Assembly (NCBI GenBank): GCA_017601225.1
Contig: JAFNIX010000020.1
Coordinates: 1 to 37,519, forward strand
Origin: Candidatus Brockarchaeota archaeon
GTDB taxonomy: Archaea > Thermoproteota > EX4484-205 > JAAOZP01
Length of the DNA stretch: 37,519 nucleotides
Reading direction: 5' to 3'
The stretch's first letter is position 1, and every line of letters starts with the position of its first letter. This document shows, one piece after another, positions 24,305 to 32,977 of this stretch. Both the position numbers and the translations under genes were made by a program. The notes below the pieces were generated by a model. It was not told where the DNA came from and searched no databases. It worked only from the letters and a program-made list of their open reading frames with translations.

Positions 24305-25306
24305 GTGGAGGAGCGTCTAACATGCATCGGCGTTGAATCCACCGCCCACACTTTCGGCATAGGTGTTGTGAAACATCCTCCTTTCAAGGCTCTTTGCGAC
24401 GTGCGAAGGGTTTACCGGCCCTCATCAGGCGGAATACATCCGAGCGAGGCTGCGAAGCACCATCTTCAGAACGCTTCTAACGCGCTTCAGGAAGTGTTGT
24501 CTGAAATCAGTGTTGAAGACATAGACCTGGTTTCCTTTTCACGCGGCCCAGGCTTGGGGCCGTGTTTAAGGGTTGGAGCCGTCCTAGCTAGAATGATCGC
24601 TATAAAGCTTGGAAAACCACTAGTGGGCGTTAACCATGCTGCTGCACACGTAGAGATCGCGAGGGCTTTAACAAAGGCCGCTAACCCTGTTGTGCTCTAT
24701 GTTTCAGGGGGAAACACGCAGGTTATTCATCCTTCTGAGGGAAGATACGTGGTTCTCGGGGAGACTGAGGATATTGCCGTCGGAAACCTTATCGACGCTT
24801 TCGCTAGAAAAGCTGGCCTCGGGTTCCCAGGCGGTCCGAGAGTTATGGAGCTGGCTTCAAAGTCGAGCAGACTGATAAGGCTGCCGTATAGTGTTAAAGG
24901 CATGAACGTGTCGTTCTCTGGAATGCTCACAATGCTTGAAAGCCTCGTTGGGAAGGAGCCGGTTGAAGACCTCTGCTTCTCGCTGCAGGAAACCGCTTTC
25001 TCAATGCTGATAGAGGTTTCAGAGAGGGCTATGGCGATGCTGGGGGTCAACGAATTCATAATAGCAGGTGGCGTAGGTGCCAACCGGAGGCTTAGGGAGA
25101 TGGCTGGGGAAATGTGTAGGGAGAGGAAAGCCGTTTTCCTAGACTATCCTGTTGAATATTATGCTGACAACGGCGTCATGATTGCTTGGGAGGGGATTGT
25201 GCAGTACAAGCTGGGAGAGTCTCTCAGTGTTGAAGAGTCTGCTGTTAAACCGAGGTGGAGGCTTAGTGATGTCAAGGCTCCTCCCCCAGGGCTGTACTCG
25301 AATTAA
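24305..25306 (+). CDS. kae1: KEOPS complex subunit Kae1 (tRNA t6A37 threonylcarbamoyltransferase)
   Basis: Catalytic ASKHA-fold subunit that transfers threonylcarbamoyl to A37 of ANN-decoding tRNAs. The 333-residue protein has IGVESTAHTFGIG, SFSRGPGLGPCLRVG, metal ligands in HAAAH at 111-115, YVSGGNTQVI and AGGVGANRRLREM. GTG start at 24305. Its end overlaps Bud32 by 38 nt; some archaea fuse the two genes. Confidence 0.96.
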   Translation: MEERLTCIGVESTAHTFGIGVVKHPPFKALCDVRRVYRPSSGGIHPSEAAKHHLQNASNALQEVLSEISVEDIDLVSFSRGPGLGPCLRVGAVLARMIAIKLGKPLVGVNHAAAHVEIARALTKAANPVVLYVSGGNTQVIHPSEGRYVVLGETEDIAVGNLIDAFARKAGLGFPGGPRVMELASKSSRLIRLPYSVKGMNVSFSGMLTMLESLVGKEPVEDLCFSLQETAFSMLIEVSERAMAMLGVNEFIIAGGVGANRRLREMAGEMCRERKAVFLDYPVEYYADNGVMIAWEGIVQYKLGESLSVEESAVKPRWRLSDVKAPPPGLYSN

Positions 25307-25967
25307 AACCCTCTACCAGGGTGCAGAGGCAATTGTAGACCTCTGCGAATGGCTCGGCAGAGAGGTTGTTGTGAAAACCAGGGTTTCTAAGGGCTACAGG
25401 GTTAGAGAACTCGATGATTTGATAAGGCGTTCGAGAACAGTTAGGGAAGCCTCTCTCCTGAGCTCGGCTAAGAAGGCTGGGGTGAACACTCCCTTCGTCT
25501 ACCATGTGAACCCTGTCGAGGGCTGGATAATAATGAGCTACGCCGGAAGCCGGAGTCTAAGGAGCATGCAGGGCTCAAGCATTTTCGCAAGCCTAATCCG
25601 TATGCTTGGGGATGCGGTTGGAAGGCTTCACTCAGCAGGGATTGTTCACGGCGACTTAACGTTTTCAAACGTGCTGGTTTCAGAGGGCAGGCTGACACTG
25701 ATAGATTTCGGCCTGGGAGAGTTTTCAAACGAGGTTGAGAAGAAGGCTGAGGACATTTACACGTTTTTCTCAAGCCTGACTGCTCTTCAGGATTCTGAAA
25801 CGATGATGAGGCTTTTCCTCGAAGGCTACAGGGCTTCAGCCAGAGAATCTGCCAAAAGGGTTGAGGAGAGGCTTAGAGAGATAGGAAGCAGGGGCAGGTA
25901 TGTTGAGAAAGAGCTTAGACGCCGCCTCGAGCGTAAAAGTCGGGAGAACGTAAGCCCTGAAACCTAA
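25269..25967 (+). CDS. bud32: KEOPS complex subunit Bud32 (atypical kinase/ATPase)
   Basis: Small RIO-like kinase that works with Kae1, Pcc1 and Cgi121. The 232-residue protein has YQGAEAIVDL, VVVKTR with the lysine, EASLLSSAKKAGV, VHGDLTFSNVLV (catalytic loop) and IDFGLGEFS (metal-binding Asp), then EDIYTFFSSL. I chose ATG 25269 because the family starts only a few residues before the GAEA motif; an earlier in-frame start at 25182 would lie deep inside Kae1. Confidence 0.94.
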   Translation: MSRLLPQGCTRIKTLYQGAEAIVDLCEWLGREVVVKTRVSKGYRVRELDDLIRRSRTVREASLLSSAKKAGVNTPFVYHVNPVEGWIIMSYAGSRSLRSMQGSSIFASLIRMLGDAVGRLHSAGIVHGDLTFSNVLVSEGRLTLIDFGLGEFSNEVEKKAEDIYTFFSSLTALQDSETMMRLFLEGYRASARESAKRVEERLREIGSRGRYVEKELRRRLERKSRENVSPET

Positions 25968-25985
25968 TATTGTCTACAGGGAAGG

Positions 25986-27335
25986 CTAAACGCCAAGGAT
26001 AACCTTATCGTGAATCGCTTTAACAGCTTTCTCAGCATCCTCCGTAGACACTGCGAAGGATATGCTTGTTTCAGACGAGCCTTGGGCTATTGCTAGAACG
26101 TTAACCCCTGCTTCGGCAACAGCTGTAAATATTCTTGCTGCAACACCCCTAGTCCCCCTCATGCCCTCTCCAACTGCGGATATTACTGTAACATCCTTCT
26201 GTATCCTTATCCTTTTAATAAGCCTCTGCCTGCTGAACCCTTCCCTCAAGCCTTTCAAAGCCATATCTAAATCCTTATCTTTAACGAGCAGGGTTATACC
26301 GATTTCTGAAGCATCCTGGCTTATCATGGATACGCTTACCCCTCTTTTCGCGACTTCTCCGAGTATGGCTGAAGCCACGCCCGGGGTCCCCGCCATAGCT
26401 GCTCCCTCCACGTTTAAAATACTCATGCCCGGTATCATCGCCACAGCCTTAACTATCTGCTTCTCAACAGCCTTCTCAAAGCCTATCGTCGTGCATTCCT
26501 TGAAAGGATCCTGTATGCTTGAAACTATTATTCTTACTCCCAGCTCCTCAGCAAGCTCAACAGCCTGTGGGCTTACAACCCATTCCCCGAGCCTTGAAAG
26601 CTCTAGCGCCTCAGAGTAGGATAGGCTGGGGACGATTCTCGCCTTGTCCGTAATCCAGGGGTCGGCCGTGTAGACGCCGCCATTAGCCTTGGGAACATAA
26701 ACCTCTCCAATTCTCAGCTCGCTGGCAGCAAGTATTGACACTACGCTACCCATCCCTTTTTTAAGCGAGGCTTCGCTGCCTTCATGGTCGACGCAAGACC
26801 TGCCCGACATTATCAGAACCCCTTTTGAAACGCTTTTCAACTCATCCGGGTTAACAAGACTTACATAATGGCTCCACGGCGGCTCATAGTCCTCTACGAG
26901 CATGAACCCCGCCTGTCCGGCTGTAACCCACTTAGCGTCGATGCCAAGCGCTTTAAAATGGCTTGAAACAACCTTGGCAACAGTGTTTCCAAGCAGGTTG
27001 AGCATTACGGGCAGTCCCCTAGGCGTTGCACCGCCAGCCTTCTTCTCAGCATGCAGGTACTCAACAATCCTGTTCAAGCTTTCAACAAGCTCGGCTTCAA
27101 CGCTCCTCCTAAGGTCTCCGGGAATCCCTTTCGCCAGGCCGTTGAGCTCGCCGGCTAGCTTTGCTAAAGCCTCCTCCTCACTCATGCGTGAAGCAGCAGC
27201 CTCAGTTAAAACCCTCATTATCTCCTCCCGTGGCTCAACTATGATCAATAATCCCTCTGAGGCTTTTTCAGCAAGCTTCTCGCAGAGCCCTTTCAATTCG
27301 AGCCCCGTGTTCTCAAGGTTAAGGTTTGCGATCAT
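25986..27335 (-). CDS. Aspartokinase-like protein with tandem ACT domains, catalytic motifs missing
   Basis: The middle and C-terminus follow the aspartokinase family: GGVYTADPWITDKARIVPSL, SYSEALELSRLGEWVVSPQA, then two ACT domains from roughly residue 293 to the end. The N-terminal KFGGTSV nucleotide/aspartate motif is absent; the protein begins MIANLNLENTGLELKG instead. The GRGGSDYTA motif is replaced by HEGSEASLKKGMGSV, and the usual WTDVDG reads YVPKANG. Length (449 aa) is otherwise normal. I infer a regulatory or inactive paralogue, or a highly diverged enzyme. It is the last gene of thrC-hom-this on the minus strand; ATG 27335 overlaps the hom stop (TTG 27338 possible). Confidence 0.8.
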   Translation of the reverse strand: MIANLNLENTGLELKGLCEKLAEKASEGLLIIVEPREEIMRVLTEAAASRMSEEEALAKLAGELNGLAKGIPGDLRRSVEAELVESLNRIVEYLHAEKKAGGATPRGLPVMLNLLGNTVAKVVSSHFKALGIDAKWVTAGQAGFMLVEDYEPPWSHYVSLVNPDELKSVSKGVLIMSGRSCVDHEGSEASLKKGMGSVVSILAASELRIGEVYVPKANGGVYTADPWITDKARIVPSLSYSEALELSRLGEWVVSPQAVELAEELGVRIIVSSIQDPFKECTTIGFEKAVEKQIVKAVAMIPGMSILNVEGAAMAGTPGVASAILGEVAKRGVSVSMISQDASEIGITLLVKDKDLDMALKGLREGFSRQRLIKRIRIQKDVTVISAVGEGMRGTRGVAARIFTAVAEAGVNVLAIAQGSSETSISFAVSTEDAEKAVKAIHDKVILGV

Positions 27336-28345
27336 CAACGCTTCTCCTCCTCCAGTATTTCGAAAATATCTCTAATTATTGCAGCTGCTGTTTCAAACGG
27401 TCCAGCACCCCTCCCAAGCAGGTAAACCGGTCCAGCCCTCTTCATTCTGAACTCCACCGCGTTCAGCGTCCCGCTCACATCAAGCACACTCCCCCTCTTA
27501 AGCTTTGAAGGGCCAACCCTAAGCTTACCCTCCTCAGTGAGCTCTCCGACGAGCCGTATGGAGTACCCGTTTAAAGCAGCTTCACGCAAGTCTTTTGGCT
27601 CAACGTCTTCTATGCCTTTCAACTCGACCTCGTCAACCCTGTGGCCCCCCTCAATAGTGTTAGCTATAATGGTTATCTTGTAAGCGGTATCCATCCCGGA
27701 TACATCCATAGTCGGGTCGGCCTCAGCGATACCTATTTCACGCGCAAGCCTCAAAGCCTCCTCGTAGCTTCTCCCCTCCTCCATTAACGTGAGAATATAA
27801 TTTGAGGTCGCGTTTAAAACCCCCCGGAAGCTTTCGACAAAATCGCCGACAGTAAGTGTCCTAAGCGTTTTCAAAACGGGCAGCCCGCCCCCGACTGTTG
27901 CACTATACTTCACCCTTCTCCCACGGGACAACGCTGTCCTCATAACCGTGTCGTAATCGTAGGCGAAAGGAGCCTTATTGGCTGAGACAACGTGGGAACC
28001 ATGTTCAAGAGCCTTAAGAATATGTGTTAAAGCAGGTCCTGAGCAGCCCCTGCTCGTCGGGGTTGCTTCAACAGTCACATGTGGCTGCGCAACCCTTATC
28101 GCCTCCACCGCATCCATGCTTGGAAAACCCCCCTGTTCAGAATAGGCAACTGACCCCGTCTTCATCTTGATCGTTAAAAGGCTGCCTGCCTTAACGCCGT
28201 TCTCAGAGAGCGTCGCCCCACCTCTGTCAACTATTCCAACTATCCTCGGGTCTGCTCCAAGGCTCCTGAACCTCCGCCTCTCCTCCTCCATCAGCTGAAG
28301 GAAGGCTCTTCCAACGTTTCCAAAGCCGATCAGAAGGATTCTCAT
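27335..28345 (-). CDS. hom: Homoserine dehydrogenase
   Basis: Reduces aspartate semialdehyde to homoserine for threonine and methionine. The 336-residue protein has NAD(P) loop GFGNVGRAF, VEATPTS, SANKAPFA, SATVGGGLPVL, GVLNATSNYILTLMEEG and EADPTMDVSGMDTAYK with the catalytic lysine region. No fused ACT domain. The ATG overlaps the thrC stop and its own stop overlaps the aspartokinase-like gene, so the three are one operon. Confidence 0.95.
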   Translation of the reverse strand: MRILLIGFGNVGRAFLQLMEEERRRFRSLGADPRIVGIVDRGGATLSENGVKAGSLLTIKMKTGSVAYSEQGGFPSMDAVEAIRVAQPHVTVEATPTSRGCSGPALTHILKALEHGSHVVSANKAPFAYDYDTVMRTALSRGRRVKYSATVGGGLPVLKTLRTLTVGDFVESFRGVLNATSNYILTLMEEGRSYEEALRLAREIGIAEADPTMDVSGMDTAYKITIIANTIEGGHRVDEVELKGIEDVEPKDLREAALNGYSIRLVGELTEEGKLRVGPSKLKRGSVLDVSGTLNAVEFRMKRAGPVYLLGRGAGPFETAAAIIRDIFEILEEEKR

Positions 28346-29559
28346 AACAGGTTCCTCAAAGCCTCCACAGGGTTTTCACCAGGATGAATTATGAGCTCCG
28401 CATAGGGCGCTATGTTGACGCTCGGATCCTTCAAGCCGTGTCCCGTAACCACGGCGACGATCGTTTCATCACCTTTGAAGAATCCTTCTTTAGAAAGCTT
28501 AGCTAGCCCCGCCACCGGAGCAGCTCCAGCCGGCTCAGCGAACAAGCCCTCCATCCTGGCGAGGTCCACCTGCGCCTTCAATATTTCCCCGTCGCTAACA
28601 GTGACCGCTGTGCCCCGGGATTCTCTTAACGCTTTAAGCGCCTTCTTCCAGGAGAACGGCCTCCCGATCCTTATCGCTGTCGCAACGGTCTCAGGCTTCT
28701 CAACAGGCTCTATTGCTTCCTCTCCACGGAGGAAGGCTGTCGCTATGGGGGCGGCTCCCTCAGCCTGAACACCGATCATCCTCGGCTTAGACTCGGCAAG
28801 CCCGGCTTCAACCAGCTCTTTAAAACCCTTCCAGCCTGAAGAAATGTTGGCAGCGTTTCCAACAGGGTATACGACGAAATCAGGCGTACTGTTAAGGCCC
28901 TCCCATATTTCGAATGCAACTGTCTTCTGACCCTCAATCCTATACGGATTCACAGAGTTCAAAACGTAAACACCGAGCTCCTCCCTGTGTGAGAGAAGCG
29001 TTTTCAAAGCGTCGTCGAAGTTCCCCCTAACCTTGACTATCGTGGCCCCATGGGCAACAGCCTGGAGAAGCTTCCCTGGGGCAACGTAGCCGTCTGGGAG
29101 GAAGACGAGGCTCCTTAAGCCAGCCCTCGCAGCGTAGGCCGACATTGATGCTGAAGTATTGCCTGTTGAAGCACACGCCACACTCCTAGCGTGGAACTTT
29201 AGAGCGATGCTGACGGCTACAGTCATACCCCTGTCTTTAAAAGAACCAGTTGGATTGGCCCCCTCAAACTTAACGTAAAGGTTTCTCAAACCCAGGGATT
29301 CTCCAAGCCTCTCCGCCTTAACAAGCGGAGTATCCCCTTCGCTAAGCGTGATGATTCTCTCAACCCTGGGAAGGAGGCTCCTGTATCTCCAAACACCCCT
29401 GCCGTTAAACGAGACGCTTTTTAAAATACTCTTGGGGTAAGCAACCTCCAAGAGCCCGCCGCATTTCCCACATACAAGCAGGCTTCCCTCAGGCTCATGG
29501 GTTGCACCGCAATCCATGCATACCAGAGCCTCGCCATCCCCACACTCCATTACCCGCAT
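28342..29559 (-). CDS. thrC: Threonine synthase
   Basis: PLP enzyme that converts O-phosphohomoserine to threonine. The 405-residue protein has an N-terminal zinc-ribbon-like part (CMDCGATH, CGKCGG), the PLP lysine in GSFKDRGM, CASTGNTSAS, YPVGNAANISSG and a C-terminal VTGHGLKDP. I chose ATG 29559 (MRVMECGDGE) rather than an earlier in-frame start at 29631: a TATA-like element sits 24-33 nt upstream of 29559 and the earlier start would run into the divergent gene. First gene of the minus-strand operon. Confidence 0.94.
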   Translation of the reverse strand: MRVMECGDGEALVCMDCGATHEPEGSLLVCGKCGGLLEVAYPKSILKSVSFNGRGVWRYRSLLPRVERIITLSEGDTPLVKAERLGESLGLRNLYVKFEGANPTGSFKDRGMTVAVSIALKFHARSVACASTGNTSASMSAYAARAGLRSLVFLPDGYVAPGKLLQAVAHGATIVKVRGNFDDALKTLLSHREELGVYVLNSVNPYRIEGQKTVAFEIWEGLNSTPDFVVYPVGNAANISSGWKGFKELVEAGLAESKPRMIGVQAEGAAPIATAFLRGEEAIEPVEKPETVATAIRIGRPFSWKKALKALRESRGTAVTVSDGEILKAQVDLARMEGLFAEPAGAAPVAGLAKLSKEGFFKGDETIVAVVTGHGLKDPSVNIAPYAELIIHPGENPVEALRNLL

Positions 29560-29575
29560 ACTCGCCTCCTTAGAA

Positions 29576-29592
29576 GTTTTAAGCTTTAATAG
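29576..29592. promoter_or_regulatory. Overlapping divergent promoters of thrC and the XTP pyrophosphatase
   Basis: The near-symmetric segment GTTTTAAGCTTTAATAG serves both directions: GCTTTAATA is 24-32 nt before ATG 29615 on the plus strand, and its complement CTATTAAAGC is 24-33 nt before ATG 29559 on the minus strand. Only 55 nt separate the two starts. Confidence 0.55.
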
Positions 29593-29614
29593 CTCCAAAA
29601 GGGGAAAATGGCTG

Positions 29615-30181
29615 ATGAAGCTAGTCTTCATAACGGGGAACCCTGGGAAATTCCTCGAGGCGCAGAAACTGCTCGGGGAATTCGGGATAATGCTTGAACA
29701 GGCTGATCTTGAAATAACCGAGCCTCAGTCGGAAACCCTGGAGGAGGTTGCTGAGAAATGCGCCCAAGAGGCTTTGAAAAAAATAGGGGAACGCTTCATA
29801 ATTGAGGACTCCGGGCTCTTCGTAAACTCCCTGAACGGTTTCCCAGGAGTATACTCCTCATACGTCTACAGGAAGATAGGCTGCGAAGGAATACTCAAAC
29901 TCCTCGCAGGCTCGGCAGACAGGTCGGCATACTTCATGACGGCCCTAGCCTACGGAGAGCCGGGCAAAGGGGTCAGGCTCTTCACAGGAAGAGTCGACGG
30001 AACAATCGCAACAGAGCCACGTGGAAAAAGCGGATTTGGTTATGACCCCCTCTTCATACCTTTCGGCTCTAACCTGACTTTCGCGGAGATGAGTACTGAG
30101 GAGAAGAACAGGTTTTCTCACAGGGCGAAAGCATTAAAGGCTTTCGCGTCATGGTTTCTGGAGAAGTATGTGAGAAGGTAA
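29615..30181 (+). CDS. XTP/dITP pyrophosphatase (Ham1/RdgB family)
   Basis: House-cleaning enzyme that hydrolyses non-canonical purine NTPs. The 188-residue protein starts MKLVFITGNPGKFLEAQKLL, then has IEDSGLFVNSLNGFPGVYSSY, GKSGFGYDPLFIP and MSTEEKNRFSHRAKAL, all family signatures. I chose ATG 29615, the family start and 24-32 nt from the divergent TATA element; the upstream in-frame start lies in thrC. Confidence 0.95.
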   Translation: MKLVFITGNPGKFLEAQKLLGEFGIMLEQADLEITEPQSETLEEVAEKCAQEALKKIGERFIIEDSGLFVNSLNGFPGVYSSYVYRKIGCEGILKLLAGSADRSAYFMTALAYGEPGKGVRLFTGRVDGTIATEPRGKSGFGYDPLFIPFGSNLTFAEMSTEEKNRFSHRAKALKAFASWFLEKYVRR

Positions 30182-30466
30182 ATGCGGGGTATCTTGTAGA
30201 AGCTGTTATTATTATGATTTTAGAAATTTTTGTCCCGGCTGCGCGATTGAGCGCTGTCTTGTAGACTCATGTATTCATGGGGTTTCTTTCTCGGGTATTA
30301 CGTATCCTAAATCATTCTGTAAGTTGAGGACTTATTTCCTATTGGGGGAGAGCCCAGACCACTTCCAGTCCTGCTTCCACACTTGAGGAAAAAGGATATG
30401 CTTAAGATTATTTTTCCATCATTCGTTCCTCAAATTGATATAGGAAATAGTGGATCATGGTTTTGA

Positions 30467-30697
30467 AGAGAAGGAATAGATGCACCTGCTATTTTTGTCC
30501 CTCTCTGGCAACTGATTCTTAATGGCGATTTATTGTCAGAGGCTTCACGCAAAGGCCTTCATGATTTTCTCCGCTTTAATGGAAAGATATTTGTATCTAC
30601 GGTTATGCCTGATGAGCGTATTGATAGGCTTGAGATTTCTGATATCGATGTCACCGAGGATGAGGTTCTGGTGGGTCTTGCAACATCCAAGTCTTAA
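30467..30697 (+). pseudogene. Protein-like fragment without a start, family unknown
   Basis: An open frame of 76 codons bounded by TGA at 30464 and TAA at 30695 reads as a credible protein C-terminus (for example IFVSTVMPDERIDRL, then DIDVTEDEVLVGLATSK). No suitable start lies near its beginning. It looks like the 3' end of a decayed gene. A/T content is higher than in the neighbours, which hints at transfer. Confidence 0.4.
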
Positions 30698-30889
30698 AAA
30701 ACTGAAACTTGACACATTAGTTTTTGATAATTGTTAGCTATTTATTATGATGGTAAACAGTTATGCTTGAGTTGTAAATGCGTACTGTAGCATGGGCTTA
30801 TTGGCGGTGAAAACTTGAAGAGAACTATGGGTTGCCTGCCTCTGACGGAGGCTGGTTCGATACAGTCTTGAATCTGGTAGAATGAAGCC

Positions 30890-31039
30890 TCAGGCGATGA
30901 ACCGGGGATCCTCTTGTCTAGGGGTTTCGAAGTTTCGAACAGCTAGGCCCAGTATTCCGCCCTCGAAACTAGAGATGACTATGCTATCGAGCTTAGACAG
31001 CTTAAGCCGCGTGTAGAAACGATTTATTCGGCTGTTGGC
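30890..31039 (-). pseudogene. Protein-like C-terminal fragment, family unknown
   Basis: A minus-strand open frame of 49 codons between a TAA at 31040-31042 and a TGA at 30890-30892 reads RFYTRLKLSKLDSIVI followed by SFEGGILGLAVRNFETP. Strand-helix-like protein text but no start codon; probably the tail of a lost gene. I recognise no family. Confidence 0.35.
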
Positions 31040-31060
31040 TTAAGGAATTTTTTCAGAGAA

Positions 31061-31070
31061 GCTTAAATAG
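31061..31070 (+). promoter_or_regulatory. TATA box for the S15-recJ-pcc1 operon
   Basis: GCTTAAATAG lies 31-40 nt before the S15 TTG at 31101, a strong archaeal box. Confidence 0.6.
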
Positions 31071-31100
31071 GGGTCTGCGGGAAAGGATTTGGCTTAAAGA

Positions 31101-31541
31101 TTGGCTAGGATGCACAGCCATAAGAAGGGGAAGTCGGGTTCGCGTAGAGTAGTCTACAGTGGGGCTCCGCCATGGTTGTCGTTGAAGCCTCAGGAGGTTG
31201 AGGAGCTCGTGGTCAAGCTTGCTACGGAAGGGTATGGTCCCTCACAGATAGGGTTGATCCTGCGAGACTCGTACGGGATTCCGTCCGTCAGGAATATAAC
31301 TGGTAAGAAGATTTCAAGAATACTTCTCGAGAGAGGGGTCAGGTTCTCCAGAACCGAGGATCTAGATAAACTTGTGGCTAAGGCTGAAAGGATGGTTACT
31401 CATTTAACCAGGAACAGGTCTGACCGTTTCAACGTTCACAGTCTTCAACTGGTGGAGTCTAAGATCAGGAGGCTTGCCCGCTACTACTCTAGGAGGAAGG
31501 TGCCTCTGCCCGACCTGAGGGTTCTTGAAGCAAAAATATGA
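31101..31541 (+). CDS. rps15: 30S ribosomal protein S15 (uS15)
   Basis: The 146-residue archaeal/eukaryotic long form begins MARMHSHKKGKSGS, continues PPWLSLKPQEVEELVVKLA and YGPSQIGLILRDSYGIP, and ends in the RNA-binding helices with ESKIRRLARYYSRR. TTG start at 31101, supported by the TATA box. Its stop overlaps the ATG of the DHH protein, a known archaeal pairing. Confidence 0.95.
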   Translation: MARMHSHKKGKSGSRRVVYSGAPPWLSLKPQEVEELVVKLATEGYGPSQIGLILRDSYGIPSVRNITGKKISRILLERGVRFSRTEDLDKLVAKAERMVTHLTRNRSDRFNVHSLQLVESKIRRLARYYSRRKVPLPDLRVLEAKI

Positions 31542-32977
31542 GCGATGCATCGGAGACTCAGAGAAGCTTCATTTTTGAAGCAAGGGATTTTGCGAGCAGG
31601 CTGGGCTCATTCGACTGGAATGATGCACTAATAGTTTTCCACGCGGATGCAGATGGGACCGCTGCGGCGGCGATAGCTTGTCTCGCTTTGAGAAGCATGG
31701 GTGTATCCTTCTCAGCCAGGTCGGTGACGCAGATAGATAGGGCTTTTCTGGAGAGCATCGCGTTCCCCCCTAGGCCCGTGCTCTTCCTGGATATTGGGGC
31801 AGGATACTTAAGCGAGATAACGAGTGTTCTCGATCCTTCGAGGGTCGTAATACTCGACCATCATGAGGTTGAGGACTATTCGAATAGTGTCCTCATGCTG
31901 AACCCTAACGAGCATGGTTTAAACGGTGGCTCAGATGTCTCCGGCTCAGGGGTTTCATACTTGGTTTTCAAGAACTTGGTTGAAGACTTCTCCAGGATGA
32001 ACGAGCTGGCCATAGTGGGTGCCCTGGCCGACATGCAGGACACTGGTGCTAACAGGTCGCTCACAGGGTTAAACTCGACGATAGTTCTTGAAGGAGAGGA
32101 GATGAACATAGTTAGGGTCGAGGAGGACTTCGTGTTCTTCGGCAGAGAAACCCTGCCAATACATGTTTCAATCTCTTCCTCGTCGAACTTCATAATACCC
32201 GGCTTAAGCGGCGATGAGAATGTTGCTCTAAACCTTTTACGAAGCCTCGGCATAGAGGTTAAGACAGACGACAAATGGAGGACTTTCAGCGACCTCTCTC
32301 AGGCTGAGAGGTCAAGGCTTCTCGCAGGTTTGATGCAGTATATTGCTGACCTCGGCTTTTCGCCTGAGAGCGCTCAAAACCTGTTCGGCACAATTTATAT
32401 TTTTGAAAGAGAGCCCAGAGGCACTGTTTTAAGAGACGGTAGAGAGTTCTCAGCCCTGTTGAACTCTTGCGCAAGAATGGGGCGCTCCGCCGTAGGCTTG
32501 GCGGTTGCAATGGGTGAAAAAGGCAGAATGTTTGAGGAGGCTCAGCGCGTGTCTCGCGAATACAGGACAGCCATCTCAAAGTCTCTTTCAAACCTTCTCA
32601 GCATGCCGGGGGCAAAAATCGAGTCTGAAAGAATACTGCTTTACAACGGCGAGGGAATTGTTGATCAAAGAGTGTTGAGCCCGGTTGCCTCAATAATATT
32701 CTCAAGCCTCCCCAAGGATCTTGGAAAGATCCTGCTCGTAACCGCCGCCGAGGATGATTCGCTCAAGGTTTCAATAAGGGTTCCGAGGAGCCTTGTCGAG
32801 AAAGGCATTAAAGGGAGCCTGTTGGCTTCGAACGCAGCCAGAGAAGCCGGGGGGCTCGGAGGAGGGCATGATGTTGCAGCCGGCGCAACCGTGCCCAAGA
32901 GAAGGTTCCACTCCTTCATGGAGGCCTTTGAAAGAAATGCGGCGGAGCAATTCGGCAGAATGCTTCGCAGTTCTTGA
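31538..32977 (+). CDS. DHH/DHHA1-family RecJ-like nuclease (archaeal RecJ/GAN type)
   Basis: Predicted single-strand exonuclease; archaeal members associate with the GINS/CMG replisome. The 479-residue protein has VFHADADGTAAAA (metal-binding Asp), VLFLDIGAG, VILDHHEVED (DHH), IVGALADMQD, and a C-terminal DHHA1 motif GGLGGGHDVAAGAT. ATG overlaps the S15 stop; pcc1 starts inside its 3' end. Whether it is the active nuclease or an inactive Cdc45-like paralogue cannot be settled by eye, but all four acidic motifs are present. Confidence 0.92.
   Translation: MSDASETQRSFIFEARDFASRLGSFDWNDALIVFHADADGTAAAAIACLALRSMGVSFSARSVTQIDRAFLESIAFPPRPVLFLDIGAGYLSEITSVLDPSRVVILDHHEVEDYSNSVLMLNPNEHGLNGGSDVSGSGVSYLVFKNLVEDFSRMNELAIVGALADMQDTGANRSLTGLNSTIVLEGEEMNIVRVEEDFVFFGRETLPIHVSISSSSNFIIPGLSGDENVALNLLRSLGIEVKTDDKWRTFSDLSQAERSRLLAGLMQYIADLGFSPESAQNLFGTIYIFEREPRGTVLRDGREFSALLNSCARMGRSAVGLAVAMGEKGRMFEEAQRVSREYRTAISKSLSNLLSMPGAKIESERILLYNGEGIVDQRVLSPVASIIFSSLPKDLGKILLVTAAEDDSLKVSIRVPRSLVEKGIKGSLLASNAAREAGGLGGGHDVAAGATVPKRRFHSFMEAFERNAAEQFGRMLRSS

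Larger units (their letters stand above)
30182..31100. other. Gene-poor, A/T-rich gap between the XTP pyrophosphatase and S15
   Basis: About 0.9 kb without a complete gene. It holds two protein-like fragments listed separately (30467-30697 plus, 30890-31039 minus) and the S15 promoter at 31061-31070. I found no tRNA, no transposase and no convincing RNA gene. The left half is notably A/T-rich compared with flanking genes. Confidence 0.6.

Noticed and set aside
26062..26619. 185-codon open frame opposite the aspartokinase-like gene
   Set aside because: Shadow of a conserved gene; its low-complexity Ser/Thr/Pro composition mirrors the codons of the real strand.
30333..30449. 10-bp inverted repeat TATTTCCTAT / ATAGGAAATA about 100 bp apart in the gene-poor gap
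   Set aside because: A match of this size is expected by chance in about 1 kb of A/T-rich DNA, and no transposase or target duplication accompanies it.
30840..30900. GGTTCGATAC segment resembling a tRNA T-loop
   Set aside because: The flanking bases do not form a T stem, and no acceptor, D or anticodon arms can be drawn around it.
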